DNA of 64,000 nucleotides from Hortaea werneckii (GCA_037044905.1 JBAOKB010000048.1:930001-994000), one strand, 5' to 3'; positions 10,148 through 22,707 are shown, counted from the first letter of the stretch. Numbers and translations are program-made. The notes: generated by a model not told the origin, from the sequence alone.

Positions 10148-12950
10148 CTATTCGTCATAAAGGTCCATCTCGCCATCGGGACCATTCAATTCATCCGCAG
10201 CATCCTCCTCATCCCACATCTCTTCGTCTTGCGAGTCACCCTCCAGATCGCTCTCGCCGTGGTTAGGCAGGACGACGATGTGCCCATCCTCGAGCACAAC
10301 GCGCGCCACCTCTCCATCACGCACAGAGCCTCTAAGAATGAGGACAGCCAAGCGATTGAGGACTTCCTTCTCGATGAGTCTCTGTAACGGCCTAGCACCA
10401 TAGGCAGGGGAGTAACCCGCTGAACCAAGATAGTCCTTGACATCGTCTGACAGTTGGATATTGACGTTCCTGCCATTGCCTGACAGACGCTTCTGAATCT
10501 CCTCCAATCGCACGTCGACAATCTTTCTGATTTCCTTCTTAGTCAGACGGTTGAAGATGACGATGCTGCTGATGCGGTTGAGGAACTCGGGAAGGAAGTA
10601 GTTGCGAAGCGCCGTCATGACAAGTTCCTTGGTCGTGGGATCGATCTTGCCATCAGCGGCGTTCGGCCGGGCGAGATATTCAGCGCCCAAGTTGGAAGTC
10701 ATGACCACAATGCAGTTGCGAGCGTCAATGACTCTGCCTTGACCATCGGTAATGCGGCCATCGTCCATCAGCTGAAGCAAAACGGTCAAAACTTCTTTGG
10801 CAGCCTTCTCGACTTCGTCGAAGAGCAGGATGCTGAAGGGTCTGCGGCGGAGAGATTCTGTCAGCTGACCGCCAGCATCATGGCCGACGTAGCCTGGCGG
10901 TGCGCCAATCATCCGTGACAGCGAGTGTCGTTCTTGGTATTCGGACATGTCGAAGCGCACCATGGCTCTGGCATCATCGAACAGGAAATTCTGCCAAGGC
11001 CTTGGTAAGCAATGTTTTACCAGTACCGGAGGGACCGCAGAAGAGGAACGACGGCGGCTGGCCTGGGTTGCTGAGACCAGAGCGTTGCAGTCGGATAGCG
11101 TTGGCGACAGATGTCACAGCTTCCTTCTGACCGACGACCTGGTGGCCAAGCACCTTCTCCATGTGCAGCAGCTTCTCCTTTTCCGTGGTCTTCAGCCTGG
11201 TGACAGGGATTCCGGTCCAGCGAGCGACAATTTCATTGATCTGATCCGGACCAACTGCGTCGGCGACGAGATTGTTTTCCATGCCATCAGGGCGGTTCTC
11301 TCCTCCTGCTCCTGTACTTTCTTCTGGTGCTCAAGCGTTTCGATGCGTGCTTCAACATCCGGAATAGCGTAATACTTGAGATCAGAAGCAGTCTGCAGGT
11401 CGCGCGTGCGTTCAGCTTCCTGCTGCTTGACCTTGAGCTGATCGAGCTTGATCTTCTGCTCCTGGATCTCTTTCGAACGAGCCTTTTCGCTCTCGTACTT
11501 CTCTCGCAGAGGTTTCAGTTCCTCTTCCAGGTTGGCCTTCTCAGCCCGAGCCTCTCTCAGCCGTCCTTGCGATGCTTCGTCATTCTCGCGCTGGAGCGCA
11601 TGAATCTCAATGTCGAGCTGCCGCATACTGCGTTCCATGTTGTCAAGGACTTCGGGCTGCGATTCGCGGGTGACACGGACTGCTGCTGCAGCTTCATCAA
11701 TCAGATCGACGGCTGAGTCGGGCAATCGGCGCTGGGTGAGATATCGTGCGGCAAGGGTAGCTGCAGACACAATGGCGCCGTCGAGAATGGTGACACCATG
11801 GTGCACCTCATATCTCTCCTTTAGACCACGAAGGATAGAAATGGTCTCAGGGATGGACGGCTCGCCAACCAGGACTTGTTGGAATCGTCGCTCGAAGGCC
11901 TGGTCCTTCTCAATGTACTTTCTGTATTCGGCTAATGTTGTTGCACCAATACAGTGCAGTTGGCCACGGGCAAGCATAGGCTTCAGCAGGTTAGCTGCGT
12001 CCATGCCACCTTCGCCAGAACTGCCAGCGCCCATGAGAAGATGAATCTCGTCAACAAAGAGCACAATCATCTCCTTGCTGTCTTCGATTTCCTTGAGCAC
12101 ACCCTTCATGCGTTCCTCGAATTCACCTCTGTACTTGGATCCTGCAACAAGCGCACCGACGTCCAGTGAGAGAAGTCTGCAAGCAGCCAGTCCGGCAGGC
12201 ACATCGGCATTAACGATCCGCAGTGCCAGACCCTCTACAACCGTAGTCTTACCCACACCAGGCTCACCAATCAACACAGGGTTGTTCTTCGTCCGCCTTG
12301 AGAGGATTCGAATGACTCGCCTAATCTCCTCCTCACGCCCAATGACTGGATCGATCTTTCCCTCTCTTGCCATTGCTGTCATGTCAATGGTAAACTTTTT
12401 CAGGTTCTCACTCTCCTCTTCTGCATCTGCCGTCTTGCTATCCACCCGTCTTGTACCGCGGATCTGTTGTACCGCGTTGTCGATAAGCTTATGGTTGGGG
12501 ACATTGGCTTCAGCTAAGCACTTCTGGACTGAGCTGTCCTGTACCAAGCACTGTATGAGATGGTCCACGGCGATATAGCTGTCCTTCTGGAGTCTTTGAC
12601 AGCTCGTTCGCGGCGCGAAGGACTTTGCTGAAGGCGGGTGAGACGCTGACTTGCTCTGGTGGTGGATCTTGGCTTGGTAACCGGACCAGAGCCTTCTTCA
12701 TAGCGCGGTCGAGTAATTGTGGATCGCCATGGGCACGCTCTACAACTTGTTTGAAGAGCGGTGATGACGCACCGGCATGCGAGGCATGGCCGGTATTTTG
12801 CTGGTCTTTCGAAAGGTCGGGTTGTGGATCAAACAGGGCGACCGCTAGGTGGAGCGGTAGCATCTGTGAGTGAGCATACTGCTGGCACAAATCCTGGGCT
12901 TCGGCCAAAGACTGGGTGGCCTTGTCCGTGAATTGCATGCCCGAAGACAT
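10148..12950 (-). CDS. HSP104: Hsp104/ClpB disaggregase, locus with three frame breaks
   Basis: Start ATG at 12950 ([14 protein letters not shown]) and stop at 10148; corrected length about 933 residues, normal for the family. Order: Clp N-domain, first AAA+ module with Walker [10 protein letters not shown] and Walker [11 protein letters not shown], the coiled-coil middle domain (LEHQKK end), second AAA+ module with Walker [25 protein letters not shown] and arginine-finger region, and an acidic C-terminus ending DLYDE. This is a cytosolic hexamer that threads aggregated proteins through its pore with Hsp70. The frame breaks near 12590 (an extra C gives TPEG instead of TQKDSY), near 11291 (one base missing before [11 protein letters not shown]) and at 10986-10988 (extra T: AEFPVR instead of AEFLFDD). 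Both sides of each break are well-conserved Hsp104 sequence. No introns. A perfect heat-shock element lies upstream. Confidence 0.95.
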
Positions 12951-13207
12951 ATTGGCGGTGTCAAGATTCGGTGGAAAGTTGCTCTCAGAGGGATTTACTG
13001 TAGGCTCGCAGCCTCAGTACGTGGTGGTGACAGTCAGTGATGAGATTGTTGTAGGCAAGCTTCAATGTGTTGTGTCTTTAGAGGGTTGAGCGTCAGTCGA
13101 GAGAAGTTGGAAGTTATATGAGCGGTGTTGCTCAAAACCAGAATCGCTTAGAGGTAGCTGGTGCCCAAACGCTCCTTCTAGATTGGCCTAGTGCCTTCCC
13201 TGTCAGT

Positions 13208-13220
13208 TTCGCGAAGCTTC
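13208..13220 (-). promoter_or_regulatory. Perfect three-unit heat-shock element upstream of HSP104
   Basis: TTCgcGAAgcTTC, i.e. three inverted 5-bp units in exact register, 258-270 bp upstream of the HSP104 ATG. This is the Hsf1 trimer site. An imperfect TTCtaGAtt follows toward the gene at 13176-13184. On the minus strand a TATA-like CATATAAC lies near 13113-13120, between the element and the start. The match is direct; regulation by Hsf1 is inferred from knowledge of hsp104 promoters. Confidence 0.75.
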
Positions 13221-13224
13221 GACG

Positions 13225-16200
13225 TCATTGGGCGGCCGCTCCCGGCCGTATCCATCCCGTCTGTGGAAGACGCGACACGTGATCGGGCAGTCGACAACGA
13301 AGAGTAAGGAGAAAATGTAAACTACCATAGCACAAAACAGAAAAACAAGAGACAAGGTGAAAACATGGCAAATAAAGAGTTACTCCGTTCAGAACTGTGA
13401 TGTGATGCCTGAACTTCTTCAGCCTCTTCTTATAGATGTTAATGTTACAGCGTAATCGCATTGATCTACTCTCTACAAACGGCACCAACAACCTCCTCAG
13501 CGGCAGCAACTTCAACTCGTTTCCAGAATACGGCGAAGAGCCCGCCATCAGCCCTGCGGTCCCCCAGAGCCCTTTGCTATCATCCCAATGCCGAAACAGC
13601 ACCTTCAAATCCTGCGGTACACCATTGAACAAAACAAAGCCCTCCTGCTTCACCTGCCGCTCCGCTTCGACAGCGGCGATGTATTCTTGCGCAAAAGTAA
13701 AGCCTGTCCAAGGACTGCGTTCCGGCTCGTCTCCTGCTGAGACGGAAGAGAGGTCCTATGAGGACGTAAAGATGATAAGTCGCATCTAGAATGTAGATGC
13801 CCTCCGCTTCCATGTCCGCCTGTGTGAAGGGGCTGATGTGTTTGACTTCGACTTTGATGTCCTGTCCATCTCGGCTAGGAGAACGTGAAACACTGCTGTT
13901 CCAGCTTGGTCGCCTGGTGAACATCGCGAACAGGCCACCTTTCTGCTCCGGCTGCTGTACTTTGAAAAGTTTCGCTTCGAACTTTTCGGGCGCCGTTGCT
14001 TTCTGCTTCATCAGCTCGCTCTGTTTTGGGATATTCAACTTCATTGTTCCCCGTCCGAATATCTTCAAGAAGCTGGCGAATTCAGCACCGTTGTCGACCT
14101 CAATGATCTCCCCCGTTTCGCTGAGATCCATTGCGGCAAGACGAGCAGCACTGATTTCATCCGTGGAGCAGGACAAACCTTTCCACAAGTAAAGCTTTGT
14201 CTCTTGCAGCGTCACAGGGAAGGATATTAAGTAGACGAAGCCAGGGCAGAGTGACTGCACGCTGTAATCCACCTCGTCGAATGCAATGTTGCCAATGTGC
14301 TTGCGACCACAAAGCATGTACTGCTTTGAAGCGGTCTCACTCGCACCTCGACGAGTGACTAAAATCCCTCCAAGCGCTTGGATGAATGCCATCGGCTCTT
14401 GTCCCTGTTGAATAATGCGGATCTGTGCTGAGTGCTCCCTTGCAAGCCTTTTCGCAACCGTCTGACCCTGGTCTTTAGCGGGTGCAATGGCCGAGGCTCC
14501 CTGCCAGACATAGACCGTGGACACCTTCGACTTGGCGTTGACGATTGAGTAGACGCAAACATAAACAGCTTCGTCGTAGAGCGTGTACTCTTCCCGCCGG
14601 CGTAGATTCTCAAGAGTGCCATCGTGCGCAACTTCCTGCACAGACTTGCGGATAGTCTTGACATTCCCTATTGCCTCTGTTCGGGATTCCCTAACAGTCG
14701 TTGGCACGTCAACGGTGCAGTTCTTGGTCGCCGTCGGTATTGACCCGAAGGCCTTTGCCAGTAGCCCTTCGGCTTCGGTGGTTGGCTCAGCAACAGAGTC
14801 TACAACACCTTTGCGGCGGTCAGCCAGCTCCGCTCTCAACCGACTGGAGCGAAATGTCAGAATGTGAGGTTGCGTAAACATGCAAGCAACAGAGCTCGAC
14901 GTGAACGCTACGTACCTCGATTCAGACTAGCCTCCCCAAGTTGCCCACTGACAATTCTGGAAGATTTAGTCGGCTTCGGGGGCGCGCCTGTTGAAGCAGG
15001 CGGCGTCGAGGCTTGACCATTGCTTTTCTGTACCGAAAGGGAGTTGCCGTCACCGGACCCTGAAGAGCCGCCAGTGCGTGCAGGGGAAGAAGCCAACAGC
15101 CCGGCAGACCGCATTGCAGCTTCTTCATCTTGCTGACTGGGCAACTGAATCTGAGGAGGCGCTTCTGAGCGCTTTGGCGACGCCTGTCGATTCCAGAACG
15201 CCGCGGCAGACTTTGCAGATGGACGCGACTCATCGTTGTTCTCCTTGTTGTCATCCGGTAAAGGCATCGGTGCCTTGTTTTTGAATGAGCCAAATCCTGC
15301 AAATTCGGGCACGGAGTCTTTGCCTAGCTCTTTGGGAGATTCAGCCGACTTCATGCTGAGACTCGGGCTTTTCGCAGGTGTAACTGGCTTTCCACCACTC
15401 TTTGAAATTTCCTGAGGCTGATTCGAGCCTCTCAACGAAGCCATCATGATGGAAGCAGTAGAGCCAGGCGGCGCTCGAGGCTTCTGTGTCTGCCCTGGCG
15501 CCGGCGCTGGAACTTCTGCCGGCGACTCCGTTGCCGTCTCCGGGGTTTGCTGCGATTGAGACTCGTCCAAAGGAGGGGCAGCCTCTTGTCGGGCGTTAGA
15601 GATTTCTGTGTTCGCAGCGCCTCTCTTGCTTTTCTTTGGTCCTTTGGCGCGCCCCTTGCGCATATCCTGCAATGGCTCTCCAGCTTTCGGTTCACCCGCA
15701 GGCGATGCCGCTGAAGAAGTTTGATCAGGCACCACGGGGCTCGCCGTTCTTGATGGGGGGTTCGAGCTGTTGTTCATAGCCGGAGGACCTCTCGCCAGTA
15801 TGTTGGCAAGCCCAGGGTTGAAGCGCGCTGCCAGCTTGCTTGTCTCTGACGAGCGTTGTGGCTCTTGGATACTGGATGGTTCGCTAGTTTGCCTGGCCAG
15901 CGGCTCGATGGTGGAGGGTTCTTGTGACGGCGCAGGTGACGGCACTGGTTCACTGACTTGTTTCGCGGGCGCAGGCTCGACTTTCGGACGATCCTTCAGG
16001 CTCTTGTGGCGCGCCAGCGCCTCTGGTGTTGCTTCCCGTCCTCGCTCAAGACCGGGAATTGATCCTTTGCTCTCTGAACGATTGAGCATGTCTCTACGCG
16101 CAAGACCCTCAGGCTTACTTGGTGGGGCGGGTGCGTTTGCACTTGCTTTTCGTTCATGCACAGCACCCGGCAGCTCTCGGCCTTCTTCTTTCGCCTTCTG

Positions 16201-18523
16201 CCAGTCATCCTTTTTGGCCAAGAGCGATTCCCTCAGCTCATCTCTACGAGGGGTTTTGACTGGCCCATCGGTCTTATTAAGGTCGGCTTTGCCACGTTCG
16301 ATGTTCGCTCTAAACGTATCGGGTGCAACATACTTTTCCGTTTGAGCCTTGCGAAGGCTACCAAACTTTGATAGAAACTCTGGGGTCTCTTGTTTCTTCG
16401 GCTCTGGGGGCGGCCTTGATCGCAACGTGCTCCTGAAATCAGTCATAGGCTTCGGCGCTGTCTCTGGCTTTGGTGCAATCTCCGGCTTAGGCTTCGTTGA
16501 AATAGGTATCGGAGGTGATTTCATGGGTTCTGCGCGGTCGGTAATCGAGTCTGAGCTGGGAGGCGCTTCACCAATGGGTTTCGTGTCTTTTGGCGGCTCT
16601 GCAGGGGCTTGTTGCATGGGCTCTGCGACTTCTGATTTTTCTGCTTGTTCCTCAAGTACAGGATCTTCTTTCAGAGGTGGATCTGTCTCTTGCGATGGAC
16701 CGTCGCTTTGTAGAGTTGACGGCTTTTGCGTTGGTGTCTGGGGTTGTTCCTTCATGAAGGGCGGTGTTGAGGATCTCACGGGCAGTCCAAGATCACGTGA
16801 GTCCGATCGTTTGAGCATGCCTTGACCAAAGGGCGCTTTGGTGGGCGAGCCCGGCCTTGAACCTTCACCTTCCTCCTTCTTGGGAGTTCCTGGCCGCGGC
16901 GTGGAGTCTGCGCTGGCTCGCTCCGCCTTCGCTTTGGCAATGTTCGCCATCCAGCTTGGTTGTGCGTTCTTTGCAGCGCTCGGCTTAGGTGACTCCGGCC
17001 GTGTGAGCGCGCTTTCTATCCAACTTGACTTTGTTGGGCTGAAACGCTTCGATGGACTTCCGGGAGGTGAAGTTGCACCATCTTCACCCGCTGCGCTGTG
17101 CGAAGAGAAGACGGATTTGCTACGACCATGCCGCGACATTGTAGGCCTCGTGAAGGTGTCATCCTTCTCACCGCCCTGTGTCATGGTAAGGTTTGTTAGG
17201 TTGCTACTGCTTGAAGTTGGACGCGAAGATGGCTCGTGGCTTGACTCCTTGCTGCCCGGCGTAGGCTCCAGTTTCGGCATGCTATACGACCCTTGAAGCC
17301 CACCGTACCCGCTGCGTGCACTTGCCATTGAGTTTTGCCTGCTTAGACTGCCGCTAGGTTGGGCACTCCAGCGCTTGTTCACGCTGTCAGAGCGTTTCAT
17401 GATCGCACTTTGAACAAACCCGCCCATACCCTTGGTTGGGGAGCCGGGTCGCTCTGCCGTACTTCCCAAACGAGCTTGTGAGTTTGACATGGTCATAGTG
17501 CGGCCTGAGCTGGTCTGGCTTTCTGCCGTGGACGATGTCTCGCTCATAGGATACGCCTCCTGCTGCCCTGAGTCCAGTTCAATGAGTGACTTGAGGTCGG
17601 GCTTGGTGTTTGTAGATGTCGAGGTAGATGCAGAAAATCGATGGCTGGATGTGCCACTGCCGCGTACGGATGTTGAGCGAGAGGTAGGGCCTGATGTTGC
17701 GCTTTCTTGTTCGGAAGGAGCGACTGGCTTCTCAATATCCTGCGACGACTCTGGCTGCATGCCTGGTAGTCCACGTCGGCTGGTAAATGATTGGTACTTC
17801 CCGCTCTCGTCATCCTGACTCCTTCTGTATGCAGCAGACCCTGTTCCTCGATCTGCTGTTTGCCTGAACCACGAAGGGTCTCGCTTCGATAATGACGCTG
17901 TGATGTCTTCTCTACTAGGCTCTCGCTCCTCAGTCTGCGCGTGCGTCGCCCCAGCAGTCGCATCTGGTCCCATTGATGATGTCGGTCTGCTGCCGCCTCT
18001 CGATCCTGGTCTCCTCTGTTGCCAAGAGAGAGTGCCACGTCTTGCTAGGCTGCTCGCGCTAGGCGGCGGTGATGCATGACTACTACGATCCGGTGTCTGT
18101 GGTGCATTCGCATTTGCCGATGACGTTGAGCTTCGTACACTCTTGAAACCCGTGAATTCAGGGATATCTTTGGTCGGCGAAGGAGGCGCTTCGGGCGCTG
18201 TAGGCTTTTCCATTGTGGGCGGCAACGAAGGAGAAGAGCCTAAAGTTGTTGCAGAAGATCGCAGTGCTGCTGCATGGTCGGAATGGTTGGCTTGCGCAGG
18301 TTTATCAGGCGAGATTGACCGCGCTCGTTCTGAGTCGTGGGTTTTGGTTAGCCGAGCCCCCACCTCCTCCGAGTCCAATGACCTCCGATCACATACCTTC
18401 TCGAAATGCCCTTCTCCGACGAATGTCTTCTTCCAAGGCCTGAATGCGTTCCATGTCTTGCTGTTCTCTGCGCTGCTTGAGTTCGGCGATGGAAGCGAGA
18501 AACGATGCAGCTTCGTCGGACAT
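13225..18523 (-). CDS. DUF4045 protein with C-terminal gelsolin-like repeats
   Basis: Start ATG at 18523 (SDEAASFLASIAELKQR, a coiled coil). Exon 1 18523-18397, intron 18330-18396 (GTATGT donor), exon 2 from 18329 to about 14912, intron ending at 14844, exon 3 from 14843. Exon 2 encodes about 1,130 residues of Ser/Pro/Thr/Lys-rich disorder with repeated short motifs around a DUF4045 core. Exon 3 holds gelsolin-type repeats (VYVWQGASA, LYLWKGLSCS, GIYILDATYHLYVLIGP), an actin-binding fold. In the second intron the strong donor GTACGT would break the frame; the next GTAGCG restores it. The frame breaks at about 13755 (CTCTCTT run), after which the C-terminal repeat resumes (TFAQEYIAAVEAERQ, VKQEGFVLFNGVPQDLK). 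The final stop is uncertain: 13466 in one frame, 13225 in another. An actin or cytoskeletal role is inferred from the gelsolin fold. Confidence 0.85.
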
Positions 18524-19059
18524 TGTTTACAAAGTGGAGCTGCATCAACCTCCCGGGATCCAGCTTGTTGCGCGCTGCCGTCCGGGCGACCGTACTTTTG
18601 GCGCAAACTATGGTACACAAGGCACATACATACTCCAGACCATGCGCTACGATATACAGTGTAAACAAGAAGAGGGAGAGTGATCAGCTTGCCATTATCA
18701 GTCCTACCGGTGGGCTATCTAGATCGGGACGATTCTGGAATGCATCGACGGTCTTCAATCTGCGGCCGTCAACGGTGCCATGACCACGTTGGCTCTTCTC
18801 ATCTATAATAGCATCTCCCGTCCAGCGACCAATCATCACTAAACAAAGTAGACTAGCATAGCTCAGCCTCTTGCTGATATCACTACTGGTGGCCCCATCA
18901 CTGCAGCCCTACGACTGCTGCAAACAAATGTACCGTGCATGGTACATCTCTATCGACACCACCGTATCGGTAACGCTGACCGCAGACGCGCCGCTCGTGC
19001 CTGCCAAGTCGTCTATTGACGATCGGAACATGCAATGCCCAAAACTTGCGCAAGGCCGA
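18524..19059. other. Intergenic between two minus-strand genes
   Basis: 536 bp: 5' flank of the DUF4045 gene and 3' flank of ARL2. No gene or repeat seen. Confidence 0.6.
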
Positions 19060-19913
19060 TCAGTACAAGAATAAGCGATCTTTGGCATCTTGCACGACCC
19101 ATTGTAGCCCTTCGTGCAGGTTTTGCCCTGTCATTGCAGAGCATGGCAATATATGCCACTTGTGCGTACTGATGCTTTCAAGTTGTAGCCCCTGCAAAAG
19201 CTTAGGTAAGTAAACACCAATTGTGGCGGCGCGGCTCAAAAGTGGAGAATTTGGTCGACGAGGTACCGCATCTCGAGTGCACATACCTCGCGGATGTCAT
19301 CTGTTGTCATGCAGCCCGGCACATCGCTCTTGTTTTTGAAGACGAGGAGACTAGCTCCCATCAAGCGCTGCGGAAAATCAGTCAGATGCCTGAGACGATT
19401 GAGGGACAGACTGAAGCCGTACCTCCTGTAGGAGCAAACCTTTAAGCTCTGCTCTGCAGTCTTCCAGGCGCTCACTATCTGTAGCATCAACGACCCAGAT
19501 GAGCGTGTCTGTCTTCTCGAAGTAGTTTTTCCAGTACGTGCGAAGGGTTTTCTGGCCACCAACGTCCCCTGCGCCTTGTCAGTAGAAATTTGGAACGCGG
19601 AAGAGCAGGCAGGTCGAACAAATGTTCAGCTTGTATCTACGCCTCACAAGTCAGTCATGGGCGGCACATGCATTCTCAAGCGTTAGAGACTTACCCCTCA
19701 TAGTCTATGGTCTTGATGATGAAGCCCAAGGTTGGACTGACGCTATTGACGTCTTCATTCATGATTCTCTTCACAATTGTGGTCTTCCCGCTATTGTCCA
19801 AACCACTATACAGCCGTTAGCAACTGCACCAAAACGCTTGCACCATCTACTGACAGCATCAGTATCCTCATCTCCTTGTCCTTCAGGCGAGCTTTCCTCA
19901 GAACCGACAACAT
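19060..19913 (-). CDS. ARL2: ADP-ribosylation-factor-like GTPase Arl2 (Cin4/Alp41)
   Basis: Six exons: 19913-19855, 19805-19695, 19636-19620 (17 nt), 19568-19423, 19367-19287 and 19191-19060, giving 181 residues with every phase consistent. Introns are 49, 58, 51, 55 and 95 nt. The protein carries the P-loop GLDNSGKTT, the switch [17 protein letters not shown] in the guanine-specificity position (usually NKxD) and CSAMTG near the end. [14 protein letters not shown] at the start lacks the Gly2 of myristoylated ARFs, as is common in Arl2. In other fungi this protein works with tubulin cofactor D in tubulin folding and microtubule stability. The family assignment rests on alignment of all G motifs. 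The frame is intact. It is divergent from the GNAT-like gene, 382 bp between starts. Confidence 0.93.
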
Positions 19914-20295
19914 TTTGAAGTTGGCCAGGAGAAAGAGGACGCAGGTGACCGGACCGAACGAGAGGAGGTATAAGTCGCATCACGTGCCTCGACCATGATA
20001 CTCACCTTTCCAGTCAGACCAATTACTTTCACACAGATGTTTTCTGACTCTGACTACTGCTTCAACGCCACTAGATTGAATTGCTCGCACACCATTGTTG
20101 AGCCCCCGCCGACTGACAAGTTGGTCGTGGCGCATCTGCATTCTGTCCGGATACTGTCACGAGCGAGGCACATTCTTGCATACAAATCGACTCCGGCTAG
20201 TGTTGGGCAAGAAATCGACAATATCAGCTTATCATCAGCACAGCAGAAGGTACGACGGATTGAGTGCAATTAAGTTCTACCTATCATCGTGTGCC
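19914..20295. promoter_or_regulatory. Divergent promoter between ARL2 and the GNAT-like gene
   Basis: 382 bp with a palindromic E-box CACGTG at 19981-19986, 68 bp upstream of the ARL2 start; bHLH factors such as Cbf1 bind this core. An in-frame extension of the plus-strand gene to 20095 begins with TTG and is not used. Confidence 0.4.
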
Positions 20296-22707
20296 ATGGC
20301 AGCGGCACTTCCTCAACCAGGAGACGGAGCTTGGCTGGTAAACTTCAGCAAGTATCGCAGTCAGCGCCCAAAAAGGAGCAAGAGCAAGCCACGCTCTTTC
20401 CTCCCGCACGTGGAGGATGACGCCGCCCCAACAAGATTAACCTCGACCTCGTCCTTGACCTCACTTCACAACATCGGATCCTCCAGTTCCCCGAGCTTTC
20501 TTCCTCACTTGCAGGAACATAGCGTTCCGACGTCATCACACAATATGATGCGTACAATGACAGTGCCGCAGATTTCAACCTCTGCGAATGACTCTACTGC
20601 CTTGTCTGCTGCACCGAATCTCCGGCACTTGCCCGCACCAGTGAAGCTCCTGCCAGAGAGCAAAGTGAAAAACACGCCTGAGAAGCTAACCGACTTTGGA
20701 AGCAAGCAAACAAACAAGAAGCGCTCTCGCAGCGCCAAGAAGAAGATGGCTGCCGGCGACAAAGCCGTGCCGCCCCATCTGCGTGCAAAGATCGCCACCG
20801 CTCAACCGAAGCCTAAGGTACCCAGAGATGCGAAAGCCTCCCAGCAAGATATCGACATTCGTGAGAAGCTGGCCATAGAATTTGGAGTCACAGTAGAACA
20901 TCCGAAGCCGGCGCACGAGTCGCACGAATTATCGGGCGATGCGAACGACAAAAATGTCGGACCTGTCGACACGAATGTTTCCACAGGTCTGCAACCGGGA
21001 ACTACGCAACATAAAGAGCCAATCACCACGTCGAAGGACGCAGAGACACCTACCAAAAACACAGGGAAAGGCAAGAAGAGCAGATTCAAGCCTACGAGCC
21101 ATTGTAAAGCCGCACGAGAGGCCAGTAATGATTTTGTGCCGTTTAAGGGGCTTGCCGGCAACGAAAGCAAAGTAGAACGTGCTGATGTGAAGACTGGGGA
21201 TAAACTTTTCCAGCGGCAATCAATATGGGCGAGAAAGACCGACTTTCCCAAAGTTGACCCATCCCCAAAGGCATTCGCAGACTTCCCAAGCAAGACTTTT
21301 GGATCTTTCAGCAACATTGATTCTGCAGAAGCTGACGGCGGCTGGGGCGATGGAAAAAAGCGGCGAGCGCCTGCCAACGCACAGGGGTTTGAGCTGTCGG
21401 ACTGGAACGATCAATGGGCTCCGGCGCCCCTAGACTGGGACGCAAGACCTGCATTTCGTGACGATAAGAAGCTGATGCAAATTGAGTGCTGGATCGTCGA
21501 AGCTACAAGTGCACTTCAAAAGAGAAGTGCCAGTTAGGTGCGCATGAAATAGCCAAGTGCGCCGAAGATTTCGTTCCCTCATATTGGATACCGCATGGAT
21601 TTCCCGGATCGTCTTCGCTGCGGGCTTTTTGGAAAGACGTCAGTAATTCCAAACACCCTGAGCCTGTAGAAGAGAGCGACCTCGACGGCGTCCGCCCATG
21701 GTGGGAATGCCTTCAGCCTTACCATAACATGATGCTATTACGGTACGAACATCCGAGTATCACGAGCGTCGATCCCGATGAGACTCTTGACGAGAGACTT
21801 GCTCGCGAGAACGATCTTGGTTCTGCCCAGCACAGCGAGAATCGCCGTCGCCTAGAGCGAGCCAAAAGGGATGCCAAGCGAGAAAAACGAAGGAAGGCGG
21901 ATGAAAAGACACTCGCCATAAACCGGAGCCGCTCAACACTACCGCACGAGAAGATCAAACCCGACCCTGATCTCAAGCTTTTTGTTCGCCCGGCGCGTCC
22001 AGCTGACATGACGGCGATCAGGGACATATACAACCACTACATCGATAATACCTGTTGCGCACCGGAAACAGAGCGCATCACGGAAAACGACATGCTACAG
22101 CGTTTCCACTGCATTACCAAGAGTGGGCTTCCTTTCCTCGTCGCCTGCAAAAGCGGAGGTGTCATCAAAGGAGTAAGGAGAAAACGTGATCCCGAGAACG
22201 AACTGTTTCTTAGCGACGTGGTTCTGGGTTTCACCTACGCGGAGGACCACGGTCAGGGGCAGCCTATGTATCGCTCCACTGTGGGTTTGCATGTCTTTGT
22301 CGACAAGCAGTTTTTACTGCAAAGCATTGCAAAGTGTCTTCTGGACAAGATGATTGGGATCCTGGATCCTGCTTACATTGAGCGTGGAGGGTTTGACAGC
22401 CGATGTGATGGATTGAAGCCACGGGCTCCGTTCGTACAGTCAAGAACATCATTGCCCGAGTTCCTTTTGATGCGCCCCAGCGGTTAGAGTGGGTGGCAAA
22501 GTGGCTGATTGACTGGCTTGGCTTTGAGCAAAAGGGTGTCCTTGAAGGGATTGGCGTCAAGAATGGAAGAAGGTGAGTCACCAAAAGAACTGTGAGATTG
22601 GTACTCAATGCAAGACTAACTCGTTTGATAGTGTCAGCGAAGCCATTTTCCAGCGTAATAATGGCGTGAAAACAGACATCGGGCAGTCGACTCTGAGCCC
22701 GTGGTAA
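20296..22707 (+). CDS. GNAT-like acetyltransferase-domain protein with disordered N-terminus, two frame breaks
   Basis: Starts at ATG 20296 (AAALPQPGDGAWLVNF). Residues 1-350 are low complexity with Lys-rich segments, a DKAVPPHLRAKI motif and a conserved GFELSDWNDQWAPAPLDWDARP. The frame changes near 21490-21535 and continues with VPSYWIPHGFPG, RPWWECLQPYHNMMLLRYEHP, a Lys/Arg coiled region and a GNAT-like core: LFVRPARPADMTAIRDIYNHYI, then VLGFTYAEDH and STVGLHVFVDKQ. A second break near 22403 leads to WIEATGSVRTVKNIIARVPF and LEWVAKWLIDWLGFEQKG. A 59-nt intron (22573-22631, GTGAGT donor, branch ACTAAC) precedes the last exon ending at 22707. A GNAT fold is suggested by the beta-alpha pattern; the substrate is unknown. 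No intron explains the breaks, so base errors are likely. Confidence 0.7.

Noticed and set aside
10148..12950. HSP104 as a pseudogene
   Set aside because: No premature stop inside conserved blocks once each single base is corrected, and the promoter element is perfect; similar breaks occur in many other essential genes.
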